Part shown: piece after piece, positions 33,592 through 34,285 of the stretch
Layout: each line of letters starts with the position of its first letter
Numbering within the stretch: the stretch's first letter is position 1
Translations under genes and position numbers: made by a program
NCBI GenBank assembly: GCA_051891435.1
Contig: JBJFFE010000062.1
Location: 1 to 34,285, forward strand
Reading direction: 5' to 3'
From: UMGS1933 sp051891435
GTDB lineage: Bacteria; Bacillota; Clostridia; TANB77; CAG-508
DNA length: 34,285 nucleotides
Notes under the pieces: model-generated
The model's input: only the letters and a program-made list of their open reading frames with translations
What the model was told of the DNA's origin: nothing
Database searches by the model: none

Positions 33592-34143
33592 CTAATTCCT
33601 AGCCTCTATATCATTATTTGCTAATATTTCTAATAACTTTGGGTAAATTAAATCTGCATTATGCATCCAATTATCTACAATAATTTTTGCTTGCTCTCTT
33701 GAAGTGGCAAAAGTTTGAATTTCAAAAATTGTTTTATTATTTTCTGTAATTTGACATTTTACAGTATAATCGTTTTCACTATTTGGTGTAAAATCTGCAG
33801 TTATAGAAAGCTCATTTTCTATTTTACGTAAGTTTTCTTTAAAATTATGGTCTGCTTTAAATTTTAAATATCCAGGAATTACATCTTTAACTAACTCCAA
33901 AGCTTGTTGACCTTCAGAAGTAAGTTCATAGATTGTTTCCTTCCCTTTAGGGTAAGCAATAACATATTTGGTTTCTATTAAGTCTAGTAAAAATTGTTGA
34001 AAGTAAAAGTAATTCATATTGTTAATACTTGTAATTAATTTTAAAAGAGCAGTATTACTTATAGGTTTACCAATTTTGTCTAATACATATAAAATTAAAG
34101 CTTTATTTTCTAGTAATGTATCATTATCATATGCAAGTTTCAT
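33592..34143 (-). CDS. DUF4364 family protein, winged-helix-like regulator
   Basis: The 183-residue product matches the DUF4364 family of Firmicutes: an N-terminal winged-helix-like region (about residues 8-85, with ENKALILYVLDKIGKPISN at its start and a Tyr-Pro-Lys-Gly wing) and a C-terminal beta-rich domain with conserved QAKIIVDNWMHNADLIYP. Function is unknown; the fold suggests DNA binding. The ATG at 34143 follows GGAAGGAGC, and a good promoter lies just upstream on the same strand. No in-frame CGG. Confidence 0.85.
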   Translation of the reverse strand: MKLAYDNDTLLENKALILYVLDKIGKPISNTALLKLITSINNMNYFYFQQFLLDLIETKYVIAYPKGKETIYELTSEGQQALELVKDVIPGYLKFKADHNFKENLRKIENELSITADFTPNSENDYTVKCQITENNKTIFEIQTFATSREQAKIIVDNWMHNADLIYPKLLEILANNDIEARN

Positions 34144-34180
34144 AAATTAAAATAGCTCCTTCCTTAATTTTACATAAATT

Positions 34181-34209
34181 ATTATAACATGGTTTTCATA
34201 AAATGACAA
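34181..34209 (-). promoter_or_regulatory. Promoter of the DUF4364 gene
   Basis: On the minus strand, TTGTCA (34209-34204) and TATAAT (34186-34181) are separated by 17 bases, about 38 bases before the ATG. Confidence 0.78.
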
Positions 34210-34213
34210 TAAC

Positions 34214-34275
34214 AAATTGTAATTTGTGAGACACTACTTCTCAGCCTACCTTTTGTATGATTTTTTTAAAAGGTC
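34214..34275. repeat. Right copy of the 62-base inverted repeat at the window ends
   Basis: Reverse complement of 1-62 with four differences. Its inner end is AAATTGTAATTTGTGAG, the terminal motif of the palindromic elements at 11096 and 19504. Ten further bases follow to the window end. Confidence 0.75.
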
Positions 34276-34285
34276 AAACTCTCCA

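Overview
The window is AT-rich (by eye about 30% GC) DNA from a spore-forming member of the Clostridia, probably an uncultured one. The evidence is AT-biased codons (Arg is almost always AGA), strong GGAGG ribosome binding sites, several exact TTGACA-17-TATAAT promoters, and a large set of sporulation genes: spoIIID, yabG, veg, a SipL-like SPOCS/LysM protein, yunB and a spoIVFA-spoIVFB pair. No gap between genes exceeds 300 bases, and no rRNA, tRNA or CRISPR array was seen.

Layout. 1-1.6 kb: a Rieske/FAD oxidoreductase on the minus strand. 1.7-3.4 kb: pyrG behind a leader terminator. 3.4-7.1 kb: a yybP-ykoY (Mn2+) riboswitch with its own terminator, then a HAD phosphatase and a P-type cation ATPase. 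7.1-13.9 kb: the sporulation block, ending with a lone pseudopilin. 13.9-15.4 kb: DUF3137 and LemA on the minus strand. 15.5-16.8 kb: rpsF-ssb-rpsR. 16.9-19.5 kb: a NitT/TauT-type ABC transporter (ATPase, permease, binding protein). 19.7-22.1 kb: a second pseudopilin and a split transketolase. 22.2-22.5 kb: a GC-richer, foreign-looking small gene on the minus strand. 22.6-28.3 kb: ftsE-ftsX, two paralogous coiled-coil/M23 hydrolases and a CtpA/B-like protease, a cell-wall remodelling cluster. 28.4-34.1 kb: a patatin-like phospholipase, mfd, a SpoU/RlmB-type rRNA methyltransferase and a DUF4364 regulator.

Main discovery. Six otherwise intact, conserved genes (spoIVFA, spoIVFB, the ABC permease, the ABC binding protein, ftsE, mfd) each appear frameshifted, at nine sites in total. 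All nine are the same event: an in-frame CGG codon at which skipping the C restores the frame and reads the next codon as GGN (Gly). The restored Gly is often invariant, including the Walker A Gly of FtsE and of Mfd. I scanned every other native gene and found no in-frame CGG used as Arg, whereas CGU, CGC and CGA do occur. The only genuine-looking CGG Arg codons (two) are in the GC-richer foreign gene. The simplest reading is that CGG is an unassigned codon and that translation makes an efficient, constitutive +1 shift at it (or reads CGGN as a four-base Gly codon), so C insertions before Gly codons have become tolerated. I know of no described bacterial system of this kind.

Other features: a family of palindromic intergenic elements with GTAGGGG...CCCCTAC cores that abut or supply stop codons; three other elements with long AT-rich inverted arms; a 62-base inverted repeat at the two ends of the window; and hairpins that bury the ribosome binding sites of spoIIID and spoIVFA.
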